A DNA stretch of 64,000 bases, from assembly GCA_010015605.1 (NCBI GenBank), contig ML975277.1, forward strand, positions 123,899 through 187,898, read 5' to 3'. Below are positions 45,946 through 56,139 of the stretch, in pieces (the first letter of the stretch is position 1; each line of letters starts with the position of its first letter). This stretch comes from Decorospora gaudefroyi. Taxonomy: Eukaryota > Ascomycota > Dothideomycetes > Pleosporales > Pleosporaceae. The notes beneath the pieces were generated by a model, which saw only the letters and a list, made by a program, of their open reading frames with translations, made no database searches and had not been told where the DNA came from. Both the position numbers and the translations under genes were made by a program.

Positions 45946-48248
45946 ATGTCTGACGTCGCCAATTCTACCTCGCCCGTCCAGGACGGCGCTGACGCCAACG
46001 GCGCTCAGATCAACACCAACGTCGGCGCTGCCCAGGGCGATGTCCCCACGCCCACTTCGGCTGCCCCTGCACACAACCAGAACTCCGCATCGCTCTATGT
46101 TGGCGAGCTCGACCCCTCCGTCACCGAGGCCATGCTCTTCGAGCTCTTCTCCTCGATCGGCCAAGTCGCGTCCATCCGTGTCTGTCGTGACGCCGTTACC
46201 CGTCGCTCGCTCGGCTACGCCTATGTTAACTACAACAGCTCTGAGGACGGCGAGAAGGCCCTCGAAGAGCTGAACTACACCGTCATTAAGGGCAAGCCAT
46301 GCCGTATCATGTGGTCCCAGCGCGACCCTGCTCTGCGCAAGACCGGCCAGGGCAACGTCTTCATCAAGAACCTGGACCATGCCATTGACAACAAGGCTCT
46401 CCACGACACCTTTGCCGCCTTCGGTAACATTTTGAGCTGCAAGGTCGCCCAGGACGAGCTCGGTAACTCCAAGGGCTACGGGTTCGTTCACTACGAGACC
46501 GCCGAGGCTGCCAACAACGCCATCAAGCACGTCAACGGCATGTTGCTGAACGAGAAGAAGGTCTTCGTCGGCCACCACATCCCCAAGAAGGAGCGCATGA
46601 GCAAGTTCGAGGAGATGAAAGCCAACTTCACCAACATCTACGTCAAGAACATTGATCTCGATGTCACTGACGACGAGTTCCGTGAACTCTTCGAGAAGCA
46701 CGGTGACATCACGTCTGCGTCCATTGCTCGCGATGACCAGGGCAAGAGCCGTGGTTTCGGTTTCGTCAACTACATCAAGCACGAGGCTGCATCTGCAGCC
46801 GTCGATATGCTCAACGACACCGAGTTCCATGGCCAGAAGCTTTACGTCGGTCGTGCCCAGAAGAAGCATGAGCGTGAAGAGGAGCTCCGCAAGCAGTACG
46901 AGGCCGCTCGTCTCGAGAAGCAGTCCAAGTACCAGGGCGTCAACCTCTACATCAAAAACTTGAACGACGATGTCGACGACGAGAAGCTGCGCGATATGTT
47001 CACGCCTTTTGGTACCATCACTTCTGCCAAGGTCATGCGCGACGCTATGCCTGCTGAGCGCTCCGAGAGTCCATCTGACGAGAAGAAGGATGAGGTCAAG
47101 GAAGAGCCCAAGGAGACCGAAGAGTCCAAGGAAGACTCGTCGGATGAAAAGAAGGATGACAGCAACGCCGGCGAGAAAGTCACCATAAAGGGTGAGAAGA
47201 AGATCCTCGGTAAGAGCAAGGGTTTCGGTTTCGTCTGCTTCAGCAACCCCGACGAGGCCACCAAGGCTGTCACCGAGATGAACCAGAAGATGATCGAGGG
47301 CAAGCCTCTCTATGTTGCTCTGGCTCAGCGCAAGGATGTCCGCAAGAACCAGCTGGAGGCCACCATCCAGGCCCGCAACCAGCTGCGCATGCAACAGCAA
47401 CAGCAGCAGCAGTTCGGCGGCATCCCCCAGATGTTCATTGCCCCTGGCCAACAACCCATGATGTTCCCTCCCGGCGGCCGTGGCCAGATGCCCTTCCCTG
47501 CCGGTATGCCTGGCCAACAAGGTGGTCGTGGCGCTGGCTTCCCCGGCGGAATGCCTGGTCAACAAGGCGGTCGCGGCGGACCAAACGCCCAGATGACCCC
47601 AATGTATATGCCTCCTGGCATGGCTCCTGGCGCTTTCCCCCCTCAGTACATGAACCAGCAATACATGCAGCTTGCGCAAGTTGCACAGCAAGCTGCTATG
47701 GGCGGTCGTGGTGGCCGTGGTGGTGCCCCCATGGCTCCTATGCCCGGTATGCCCCAGGTTCCGATGGCCGGCGTTCCCGGCATGCGGGGCGGTCAAGGTT
47801 TTCCTCAGGGTGCTGGTCGTGGCGGTATGCCTCAAGGCCGACCTGGGCAGTCTCCTATGCCTAGCTACCCTCAAGGTGGCCGTGGCGGTCCTGCTGGTGC
47901 CGGTGTTGACATGGGCGCTCTCACCGGTGCTACTCCTGGTCAGCAAAAGCAGATGCTTGGTGAGGCACTCTACCCCAAGATCGCTGAGATGCAACCCGAG
48001 CTCGCTGGTAAGATTACCGGTATGCTTCTCGAGATGGACAACAGCGAGTTGATCAACCTGTACGTATCACCCTACTCTCCATCCTCCTTTCCTATATGCT
48101 GACCAGTCTGTTAAGCACCTCCGACGAGTCTGCTCTGCGCGCCAAGGTTGACGAGGCCATGAGCGTCTACGATGAATACGTCAAGAACAAAGAGGGTGAG
48201 CCTGAGAAGGACGCCCCCAAGGATGAGCCCAAAGAAGACAAGGCTTAA
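45946..48248 (+). CDS. pab1: Polyadenylate-binding protein PAB1, 748 aa, two coding exons
   Basis: Exons 45946-48059 and 48116-48248 join in frame (2247 nt). Four RRMs are clear: about 48-125 (SLYVGELDPSVTEAMLFELF), 136-212 (VFIKNLDHAIDNKAL), 229-306 (IYVKNIDLDVTDDEF) and 332-475 (LYIKNLNDDVDDEKL). RRM4 is interrupted after VMRDAMP by about 55 acidic and Lys-rich residues (367-420) before KSKGFGFVCF resumes. A poly-Q, Met/Gly/Pro-rich linker with repeated GQQGGRG units follows. The C-terminal MLLE (PABC) domain (about 663-735: GQQKQMLGEALYPKI, ELAGKITGMLLEM) is split by the intron. The protein coats poly(A) tails and promotes translation (family knowledge). Strong C-ending codon bias fits high expression. 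Confidence 0.97.
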
Positions 48249-50465
48249 ATCTCTTTCTAGTTGCCGCTGAGTAGGACTCGATTCGCGATTCTCTCGAACG
48301 GCAGCCAGTTGCGATGGTTCGGTGATTTCTTCAACGGCGAATGGCGCACGGGTAATGGGGGAGTTTCTTTTTCTCAACGACACGGGACGGCTTTCATGAC
48401 CAATTGCACCCAAAAGTTCTAACGATTCGATGCGGTCCCCTTCTCCGCTATCGGCTTGCCTTTTCCTCACGGCAAGCCTGATGCGATACGATACCTCTTT
48501 GCTCGACGACGCGACTCCTTGACTGGAACGTCGGCTGTCGATGTACCCCAAACTCAAATCTCCCGAGTGGGGTTTCTTCCTCTTCATGCTTTATTTGATT
48601 TTGATTCTTTTATCATAGACGGGTGCCCGTCTTCGTCCACGTGATAAGCGTAGGACAATGGTGGAACTTTCCCGCACAGTTTGATACCTCAGCAAGCAGC
48701 CTTTAAGGGGCAGCTTTCAACGTTCGAGTCTTCGGTGTTTGGGATAATGAATGGTGGATGTGGATCTGCATAGTTAGAGTGGATGGCATGTGTGCATCTC
48801 GTACCAAACTGGATAGCTCACGGGTGGTGGTGTGGGAGAGTAGATCTTATGGATGTAGTACATACTCCTAATAGATCATTCTGATGTTCATGAATCCTCT
48901 TCCCATGTCGACGTTTTGGCTATTACTGTTTAAAGCGCAACGGCGTCGAAATGGTATTTTCCAACTTTAACACCAACATAAAGGAAATAGTCAGGAGAGT
49001 CACCCATGTGCCAGTGTCACCGTCAGGCGGGATCGGCACCTTTCAACGCCGATCCACCCGATGGTCGGGGCTCTCGGTGCTCTCAGCCACCGACTTACCG
49101 ACGCTAACAGATCACGTGTACGCTAAGCTAGCGCAGCACGGGCCTGCGCCCTCTGTGTATATAACCAGGCCGCACCCTCGCTCCAACATTCTTTTTTTTT
49201 CTTTAGCTCTCTTTGCCTTTTGGCTTAGATCAAGTGTAGTATCTGTTCTTTTTAGTTTAATCGCTGTAAGCACATCCATCCTCCTCCCTCTTCGCTCATT
49301 CAGCTTGCTAACGCCGCCACTAGAAAACTCGACTACGGTCGAATTACGATTATCCTTATTTTTGCACTTCGCTGATGGGTCCCTGGGCTTGCTCATACTC
49401 ATCGGCACAGTGTCGCTGGCCTCACACTACCGCCGGCAGACGCGACCTTTTTCATTAAGACTTCTGGCTTGCCAGTTGCTTGAGGAAGATTGCTTTGTGT
49501 GGCTCAGCTATGACTAAAACATACGATACATTACGCACAATGATACCTCAAGACGCTCGCTTGCTTTCCAATCCAATCATGACCTGCCACGTAGGCTGTC
49601 AAGTGGTCTGACTTAGGCATAGACGCGTATCTACTTCGGGTGTTGATCTACATCACTACCAATCACCCTTTACTACTTTGTCGCTGGTTCGCAAGGCATA
49701 CCCACCTAGCTGCGCCATGCGGTCATCTGCTAAGGCTCCCTTGCCCTCACAGTGAGTTGCAATTTCCGTGATTAGAAACTGTTGAGACGCGCTAGGCAGG
49801 GATGCTCATCTTCCGTTCCCTGTTTCCAGCTTTTGGTTTTCGTGATCCGAGACTTTAATGGCGAGAACTTCAGTACTATGGCGCAGTATAGGGCAAAGGT
49901 TCGCTGCATCAAGATGCAAGGAGGGTCATGCTTTTGCGTCAAATGAATAAATCAGTACTGAAACAAAGGAACGCTACGATTGCGAAAATTTGTGGTTCGC
50001 CGCCCGACTAGCGTACCCGGCAATGTGGTTGGGCATCAATCAACACCAAAATTGTAATTACTTTACATCGTTCTCTTCTGATCAAGCCGTCGTTCTGCAA
50101 CGCCGTACGCCATACACCAGCCGCGCAACGTCTCATTGATCTCCACCGTCTCTCTCGCCCACGTCTTGCAAAAGGAGCAACGGTCACCCCGCATACACAC
50201 GATTCAAAGGTTTCGCTCTCCATATCGAGCAATCTGCTCTACGTAAATGCCAGACGTAATGTGGCCCTAGCATCCTCCGAAGGCTTTCTCTAATACCATG
50301 CCAGACTGAACAAACCCTCAATGGGGAGTTCGAGGATGTGGATTATCATACATTCGAGGGCGTAAATTATGATAGGGTTATGTCCTGGAAGGCTGGTAAT
50401 TACTCACAGAAGAAAATGGGAAGAGGCGCTAGGCTTAATGGGGAAGAGCACAATATCCAGCTGGA
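48249..50465. other. Intergenic region, 2.2 kb, no gene called
   Basis: It includes the PAB1 3' UTR. A 188-codon plus-strand frame (48951-49517) has a hydrophobic but otherwise random look and is not called. An 8-bp inverted repeat GGATCGGC...GCCGATCC (49030-49055, 10-nt loop) and a TATA-like GTATATAA near 49157 are the only local structures I noticed. Confidence 0.5.
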
Positions 50466-51247
50466 TCACTCACTACATGAGATGGACGGGTACTGCCGGC
50501 TGACAGCTGCGTAAGCTAGCGGTGCGACGTCGGCCATGTTCAGGCCGTGGAAGTAGCGCGGCCAGCGCGTCATCTCTAGCCATGGCGATACTTCTGTCTT
50601 CGAGACCTGGCTGTTGTAGAACTGCGCCCGAGCGTCCTGCTCGTCGTTCCCCACCGTGAGCTGCTCGTCAATTAGCGCTCGGAAGACGTCAGCGTGTCCT
50701 CGTGGTCTACTCTTCACTAGCTCCTGCACTTGATCTGGGACGTTGACTGTAAAGAAAGCGCTCTGCGCACCAGCGGCAAAGAAGCGCTGACAATAGACCT
50801 CACTGTATTTTGGTCCTTCGTCTTCGGTAGGTATAGGTTTGACGTACTGGGCCGACCTGGCTTTCGGGGTAGGATTCGGTGGTGCTTGTTAAAGTGCTGA
50901 TCTAGCAATTTTTGAAAAGACTTCGAGCGAGAGACAGCAAAGTCGCAGCGACTGCACTGGTAACCACGGTAAAGCTTTAGGTCTGGAAGAGGTGGGTCGG
51001 TAGGAAGCGGTCATGGAATCTTCTCGGCCTTCGGACTAAGCAGGCTGTATTTCTCCTTCAGGCATTCAGCGATAGTTCGGGCTGCTTTGTAAACGCGAAA
51101 CTGAGCAAAGTCGAGGCCTGCGTCGCGACACGCTTCATGAGCGTGTAGGGTCTTGAGGTGGGTGAGAAGATAGAGAGGTGCGACGGCACAGGCACACGGC
51201 TTGCATACAAGGACTTGATGCTTGGGATAGAACGTAAAGAGATCCAT
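50466..51247 (-). pseudogene. Broken OrsD-like (DUF3505, C2H2-type) gene remnant
   Basis: Reading the minus strand from ATG 51247, the frame begins MDLFTFYPKHQVLVCKPC with the paired-Cys/His pattern of the OrsD/DUF3505 domain (CKPCACAV, HLKTLH). It meets a TGA at about 51013-51011 and continues in the same frame with LKLYRGYQCSRCDFAV and a second zinc-finger-like QHFNKHH. Just after that (near 50875) a one-base deletion shifts the frame, which then reads KARSAQYVKPIPTEDEGPKY, YSEVYCQRFFAAGAQ and on to a stop at 50466. So two lesions separate three pieces of one protein. The family is linked to secondary-metabolite clusters and telomere-linked helicase-like elements; the assignment is from motif memory. 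The full-length protein would be longer, so the 3' part is missing. Confidence 0.65.
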
Positions 51248-51374
51248 TGTGGATCGAAGACGAAGGCGAAAGAAAGTAGAGGGAAGTAGACGGCAACAAC
51301 ATGCGACACGACTTTAGCGTAACGCGTCCAACGCGACGAGAGCAATATCCTTTTTCTTTCGGGCCTTTTTGACG

Positions 51375-51551
51375 CATGTGGTGTTTGTGCAGGAGCTAAG
51401 ATTAATCCCTTTGGCAAGGCCCCATGGAGACGGGAGCAGCCGAAGATTTGGAGGAGGCGAGGCGCAGGGACAGACGGAAGCGCTCCGAGGAGCAGTGATT
51501 GGCTGCAAATTCCACTCTACCCAGGGTACCATTGTTTATATATCTTAGAGC
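51375..51551 (-). repeat. Dispersed repeat, copy A (inverted relative to copy B at 62838-63009)
   Basis: On the minus strand this segment (GCTCTAAGAT...GGAATTTGCAGCCAATCACT...) matches the plus strand of 62838-63009. In the core of about 116 bases I count roughly six differences, mostly transitions, with a small indel near the 3' end. It lies just upstream of the OrsD-like remnant. Confidence 0.85.
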
Positions 51552-51918
51552 GAGATAGGCAGATATTACCAATTTGAAGCTCATGTACGTTAATGATTGA
51601 AGATGATGTCGCGTATTACGGCTCAACGTTACGAAAACATCATTTGGTTGCCCTTTGCCTGCATATGGTGGATGCTCGTGCAATCCTGCTGTACGTACCT
51701 GGCCCACGACCCAAGCCGCGGTTTGGGGCCAGGTAGCTTCTGATTGGTGAGTGGGTAGCTGTGGGTACGGTACCTGCTTGGGGGGCCTCTGTTTTACCCG
51801 TGCTGCGCCGCACTTGTGTAACAAGCAACGCACTCACTTCCAGCACCATGCGCTCGACTACACTTACTATCACTCGTTTCTTGCATCGGTCCATGTACCA
51901 GCAGCGTCTCTCGCCACC
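51552..51918. promoter_or_regulatory. Promoter region of the P450 gene
   Basis: About 370 bp between repeat copy A and the P450 start codon. It contains a possible weak inverted arrangement GGCCCACGACCCAAGCCGCGGTTTGGGGCC (51700-51729). No gene seen. Confidence 0.4.
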
Positions 51919-53668
51919 ATGATTGTCACAATCGTTTTATCGGTCGCCGCACTGCCCTTGACTCTGATTCTCTGGTCTGCTCTTTCCCTCCGATCCAACA
52001 TCAACAAAGCGCGAGCGATTGGCCTACCCATTCTTGTGCGCTACGTTACGCCCCCAAACCCCTTATGGATGGCCTTTGGCAGCGATATTGTCCGCCTAGC
52101 ACGTCGTATCGGAATTGCCATTGAGAATTTCGACCGTTTCTACCTCTTTGGTTGGGACGCAAATGAGCGATACCGCGTGCATGCCGAACTTGGTGATGCA
52201 TTCACACTAGTGACGCCTGGAGACAATTGGATCTACGTCGCGGACCCAAAAGCCGTGTGGGACATTCTCAAGCATCCCAGAGACTTTGGCCGCAACACTG
52301 AGCAGCTTGCTGTTTTGAACGTCTACGGAAAGAACCTGTCGACCACAGACGGACAAGAGTGGCAGAAGCACCGCAAGATTACGGCAGCGACATTCACAGA
52401 ACGCAATAATGAACTGGTTTGGTCGTCGTCGCTTTTGCAAGGCCACGGCATGCTCCAATATTGGCTTGAGCGCTCATCGCAGCCAATTCGCAGCGTTGCT
52501 GATGATTGCAAGACTTTTACCCTCAACGTGCTGGCCGCTGCACTTTTCACCAAGCCATATCCATTCGAGGGGCAAGAAGAGATGAAGGATCGTCATATCA
52601 GAACGGACGACCCATCAGACGACTCTCACCAGTATCGCGACTCGTTCTCCAGGATTCTCTGGGGTATCATCCTCATTGCAATCTTCGGTGGCGAGAAGCT
52701 CAAGGACTCGTCGTGGATGCCGAAGGCGTGGAACCAGGTGGGCCAAGCGGTGCACGATTTCCAATCCTATGTCCTGGCCATGATAGAGGAGGAGCGCAAG
52801 AGCGTGAAAAACAACGTGTCGACACGCAAGGATCTGGTGTCGGCCTTGGTGCGCGCCTCGCTCGCCCAGCAGAACGAAGGCCGCGATATGACCATCACCG
52901 AGCAGGACATTATCAGCAATACCTTCGTGTACGGATTCGCAGGCAACGACACGACTGCAATCACGCTGGCACATACAATCATGAACCTGGCTGCTCACCC
53001 TGCGACACAGGAATGGGTTAGAGAGGAGATCCGGTACTACTGCGGGGACGACGACTTCACGAAGTGGCCATACGCCACTTGGTCGAAACTCGTCCGCTGC
53101 CAAGCCGTAGTCGTAAGTCCTTAATGCTCACAGCAGATTTCGTATACTCACCGAAAGCTAGATGGAAACCCTTCGCCTCTGCCACCCCCTCGGCCCATCC
53201 TCCAAACTCACGAAAAACACATGCACCCTAACAGTAGGCAACACCACGTACACGATCCCGCCGCACTCCAACGTCCAAGTCAACTTCTGCGGCCTGCATA
53301 CTAACACCAATGCGTGGGGCGAGACCGCCTTGGCCTGGGATCCCGCACGCTTCATTACACGCGACGATAGACCCAGTACCAATGGCGAGCGCTCGGAACA
53401 ACTTCGTGCATTTCCCGAGGGCGTGTATGTCCCGTGGTCCCACGGCGAGCGCATCTGTCCAGGGAAACGCTTCTCGCAAGTCGAGCTTGCGGCTGTATTG
53501 GCAATACTCTTCCGCACGCATAGCGTTGAAGCGGTACCGGAAACGGGAGAGTCGGAGACCGATGCTAGGAACAGGGCGGGGAGAGTGTCGCTGGATATTC
53601 AGATGTCGCTTCTGAATGAGATGTGTCAGCCGGAGAGGGCGGGTCTGAAGTGGAAAAAGGTGGGGTGA
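51919..53668 (+). CDS. Cytochrome P450 monooxygenase, 566 aa, two exons
   Basis: Exons 51919-53112 and 53162-53668 join in phase 0 (1701 nt). The N-terminus is a membrane anchor (MIVTIVLSVAALPLTLILWS). P450 landmarks: a C-helix W-x-x-x-R-like segment (WQKHRK), the I-helix oxygen-binding AGNDTT (in GFAGNDTTAITLAH), the ExxR pair in METLRL at the start of exon 2, PxRF-like WDPARF, and the heme loop WSHGERICPGKRF with the thiolate ligand Cys497. The ATG sits in GCCACCATG. The sequence resembles the CYP3/CYP4-type fungal monooxygenases of secondary metabolism or detoxification; the substrate is unknown. It sits at the edge of the repeat-bearing accessory region with no obvious biosynthetic partner. 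Confidence 0.93.
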
Positions 53669-54339
53669 GGACGTTTACCTGCGATCAATACATCCTTGCT
53701 TCTGCGGATAGGAGTGCATAGAAAAAGGCATTTGGACATGGTTGTTGTCCCCAATATGTTGGACGAATCTAGCGCGCAAGGTGTCGTTCGTATGAAGTAG
53801 CTTTCACATGACTTTACCGGCATATCTAGCCCTCAATGGCATCAACCCTCTTCCAAATCTCTTGAATGAATACAGCATCTCCTATAACTACTATCCATCA
53901 GCGCACTGAAGCTCTAGGAAAGATCGATTGGATCCGTATGTGCGTACAAAATTACTCTTCAAGAGCCCACCACGTCCACCTCAACCTCAAACCCACACCA
54001 ACCATCAAAAGCAGACGTTCACACCCACCTTCTTACACACTAGATGTCAAAATGAAGAGCAATGAAGGCAAAAACATACAACAGCGGGTATTCGCCAGTG
54101 GTCACCCACCTGACTACTAATCCGCCGGTATCCTGCTTGAGTACAGCTGAGCGGACGGGAAGCTCTATATTCAGGATCCTATGGTTGTATGTGGAAGTCT
54201 CGACAGCTAATACAATATAGATCAATGTGCTGATGGTACTCATGAGGCTCCAAAACCTTCCCCTTCTGATAACTAAGCGCGATGTCACGGTTCAGAGCTC
54301 CTGTTGAAGCATCTTGAGATGAATTGAAAAGAATCTAAC
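53669..54339. other. Intergenic region, no gene called
   Basis: An 84-codon plus-strand frame (53866-54120) has no recognisable features. Otherwise AT-richer sequence leading into the retroelement relic. Confidence 0.45.
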
Positions 54340-54489
54340 TAAGCTGAGGAGCAAGAGAGTGAGAGCGCGGAGGGCAAACATATACACAGTGAAGGAGACC
54401 TGCGGGCGTTATCCTAAAAGGGCTAGCCCCACCAGCCAAACCTCCGAACCTCCGACTCCTCTCCGGCAGTCCCTCACAGGTAGGGACTA

Positions 54490-54809
54490 TTTGCCCGTTG
54501 GTTTGTCGAAAGTGTGCTTCCACGCATGGTAAGCCTTCGGAACTTGTAGGAGAACGTCTTCATCCTTTGGAGCTTTCATAGCTCTATCCATCTTGGATAT
54601 CAAGTCGACCGCTCGTTGTTTCTAATAGCTGGTCTTGTGGGTGGTGTCGCATACCATCTTTTCTTCTACCACGGGACTCTTCCTGTGCGTAGGGTGAGGT
54701 CCACGCTCATTCTCGTGACTGTCGAACAAGAGGGTTCCGGTTTTCCAATCCACTCGTGGGTTGTGCTCTCGTAACCAGGGAAGCCCTAATATGAGGTTTT
54801 TGCCGGCAC
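54490..54809 (-). mobile_element. Ty3/gypsy retrotransposon pol relic
   Basis: The minus strand reads, in one frame of about 105 codons, NLILGLPWLREHNPRVDWKT, then SKMDRAMKAPKDED, VPKAYHAWKHTFDK. The ILGLPWLxxHNPxxDW pattern followed by a short linker and a PxxYHxWxxxFDK-like block is the protease-to-reverse-transcriptase junction of Ty3/gypsy pol. A TAG interrupts it at about 54629-54627 and another stop follows FDKPTGK. No reverse transcriptase core, integrase or LTR is recognisable nearby, so this is a short decayed fragment. The right edge (about 54806-54812) abuts an unrelated plus-strand coding fragment. Confidence 0.8.
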
Positions 54810-54986
54810 TCCAAAGCCCACGAAATCGCCCAACAGCGCGAGAATAACGTCCAGAAGCACCAGGCCGTGCTCAGTCTCGACTACAACACCTGGCTCATGT
54901 TCATCAAGGCGTTTGATATACAGGAGCCGCTTATTCCGCATCGCGAGGCAGAGGCGGAGATTGCGCCGGGTGGCTGGTATGCGTGA
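54810..54986 (+). pseudogene. Orphan C-terminal coding fragment
   Basis: A 58-codon frame with coding-like third-base GC content reads SKAHEIAQQRENNVQKHQAV, then LDYNTWLMFIKAFDIQEPLI, ending APGGWYA and TGA. The frame is closed upstream by a stop within the gypsy relic (54792-54794), so only the C-terminus is here. I do not recognise the parent protein. It looks like the 3' end of a gene whose front was lost or displaced at the retroelement junction. Confidence 0.45.
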
Positions 54987-55621
54987 GATGGGGGTGTAAG
55001 ATATGTACGATGTATCGCCATCGTCGCCGCTGGACGTTTTTGGCGCTTCGGAATGTTTTGTGAGGGCGAAACGTCTTTTCTTTTACATCTTCACTGGACT
55101 AGGTTTGGTGGGCGGATACGTCATTTTGGTGGCGCATGTGGGTGGTACGTTATCTAGTTCTTTGATACCCCGGGCATCTTTCTTCGCATCTTACTTCAAT
55201 GTATTGTATAGTCAGCGCACTTGCAATGCAAAACTTATCAAGTTCCAGCTTTGTTTGCTCCTCTGAAGTCGAAAACACACCCGCAATGCAATTATTCATC
55301 AAGTTCCAGCGTTCTTACTCTTCTAAAACACTCCCACTCCCAGGACCCCTATCTCTCGTTCCTATAATACCTGAAGCACGTCCAGCTTCCTTGGATCGCA
55401 GTCCTCAAAGTAATTTGCATGCACGAAGAGCGAGGGAAGGAGAGTGTCGCAGATGTCGGCGAGGGGCTGGACTGCAGCTTCGAATGCTTAGTGAAAACAG
55501 GCTTGTATCCGTTGTGCTGCTAAAATGGGATAATAAGTTTAATAGCATTGCGGTACTTGGTTTCCAATAGTGCTATTTGTAATAGGGTCGTAGCCGACAC
55601 AAGAGGGACACTACGGCAGGT
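54987..55621. repeat. Gene-free stretch with a degenerate direct duplication
   Basis: A segment of about 48 bp (55213-55260, TGCAATGCAAAACTTATCAAGTTCCAGC...) recurs in altered form at about 55275-55322 (CGCAATGCAATTATTCATCAAGTTCCAGC...). No gene seen. Confidence 0.5.
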
Positions 55622-55771
55622 GATGGTCGGATCTATTCTTGTGCGGCGAGCTACGATTGCAGGCGCTTACATTGCGAACTGAGGCGGCTGGAGGCGGCAG
55701 GTGCGGTGTGCGACGAGGCCTTTGACGACGTGCTGGCCGACTCGGAGGGCGAGGGGAGGTCTGCGTCTTGA
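55622..55771 (+). pseudogene. Second orphan C-terminal coding-like fragment
   Basis: Forty-nine codons read DGRIYSCAASYDCRRLHCEL, then EAAGAVCDEAFDDVLADSEG and end at TGA. The third positions are mostly G or C, unlike the AT-richer surroundings, which suggests former coding sequence. An upstream start or splice acceptor is not evident. It could be another 3' remnant or the last exon of a gene I cannot assemble. Confidence 0.3.
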
Positions 55772-56038
55772 TGTCGATAACTGTCACACCGTGTCTGGGC
55801 TAACGAGGACGATAAATGTCCTGATAGTTAGTGTGTAGTAAGTTAGTCAAAGAACGAATTGCGAACTTGCTATGGATCACGTGAGTCGAACGCATTTCTT
55901 TCAGATTAATGCTACCTTGCACATTGCACCTGTATCCATACATCTTGCATCCCAAAAGATCATGTTCCGTGATCGGCCGAGATCAATTTTTAGCACCAAC
56001 CATCTTATCGCAGTCCGAAATCGTGCTTTGCGAGGGCA

Positions 56039-56113
56039 TTATCCAGTCCAAGGGTACAAAGCCTAGATGCCGTCGAAATTCATACCCGAGATGTTTTCCA
56101 ACTCGCCGTACTT
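56039..56113 (-). pseudogene. Relic of the last exon of a second metalloprotease gene
   Basis: The minus strand 56113-56039 encodes 24 codons plus stop. They align without gaps to the last 24 codons plus stop of the metalloprotease gene immediately upstream on that strand: 14 of 24 residues are identical, including the KY start and the closing LYPWTG. One codon is TAG. The remainder of this second copy is absent. It lies 100 bp from the intact copy, so it is what is left of a tandem duplicate. Confidence 0.75.
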
Positions 56114-56139
56114 CTGACCAGCAGCGAATCGCATTGGAG

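Noticed and set aside
45880..47994. 704-codon open frame on the minus strand opposite PAB1
   Set aside because: It mirrors the codon bias of the highly expressed PAB1 frame; the translation is Leu/Val/His-rich with no domain, and PAB1 explains the sequence.
49021..49160. Possible small structured RNA (inverted repeat followed by TATA-like sequence)
   Set aside because: The 8-bp arms alone do not match any known fungal snRNA, snoRNA or tRNA fold that I can recognise.
48951..49517. 188-codon plus-strand frame behind PAB1
   Set aside because: Ser/Leu-rich, no motif, no convincing start context; it reads like chance translation of pyrimidine-rich DNA.
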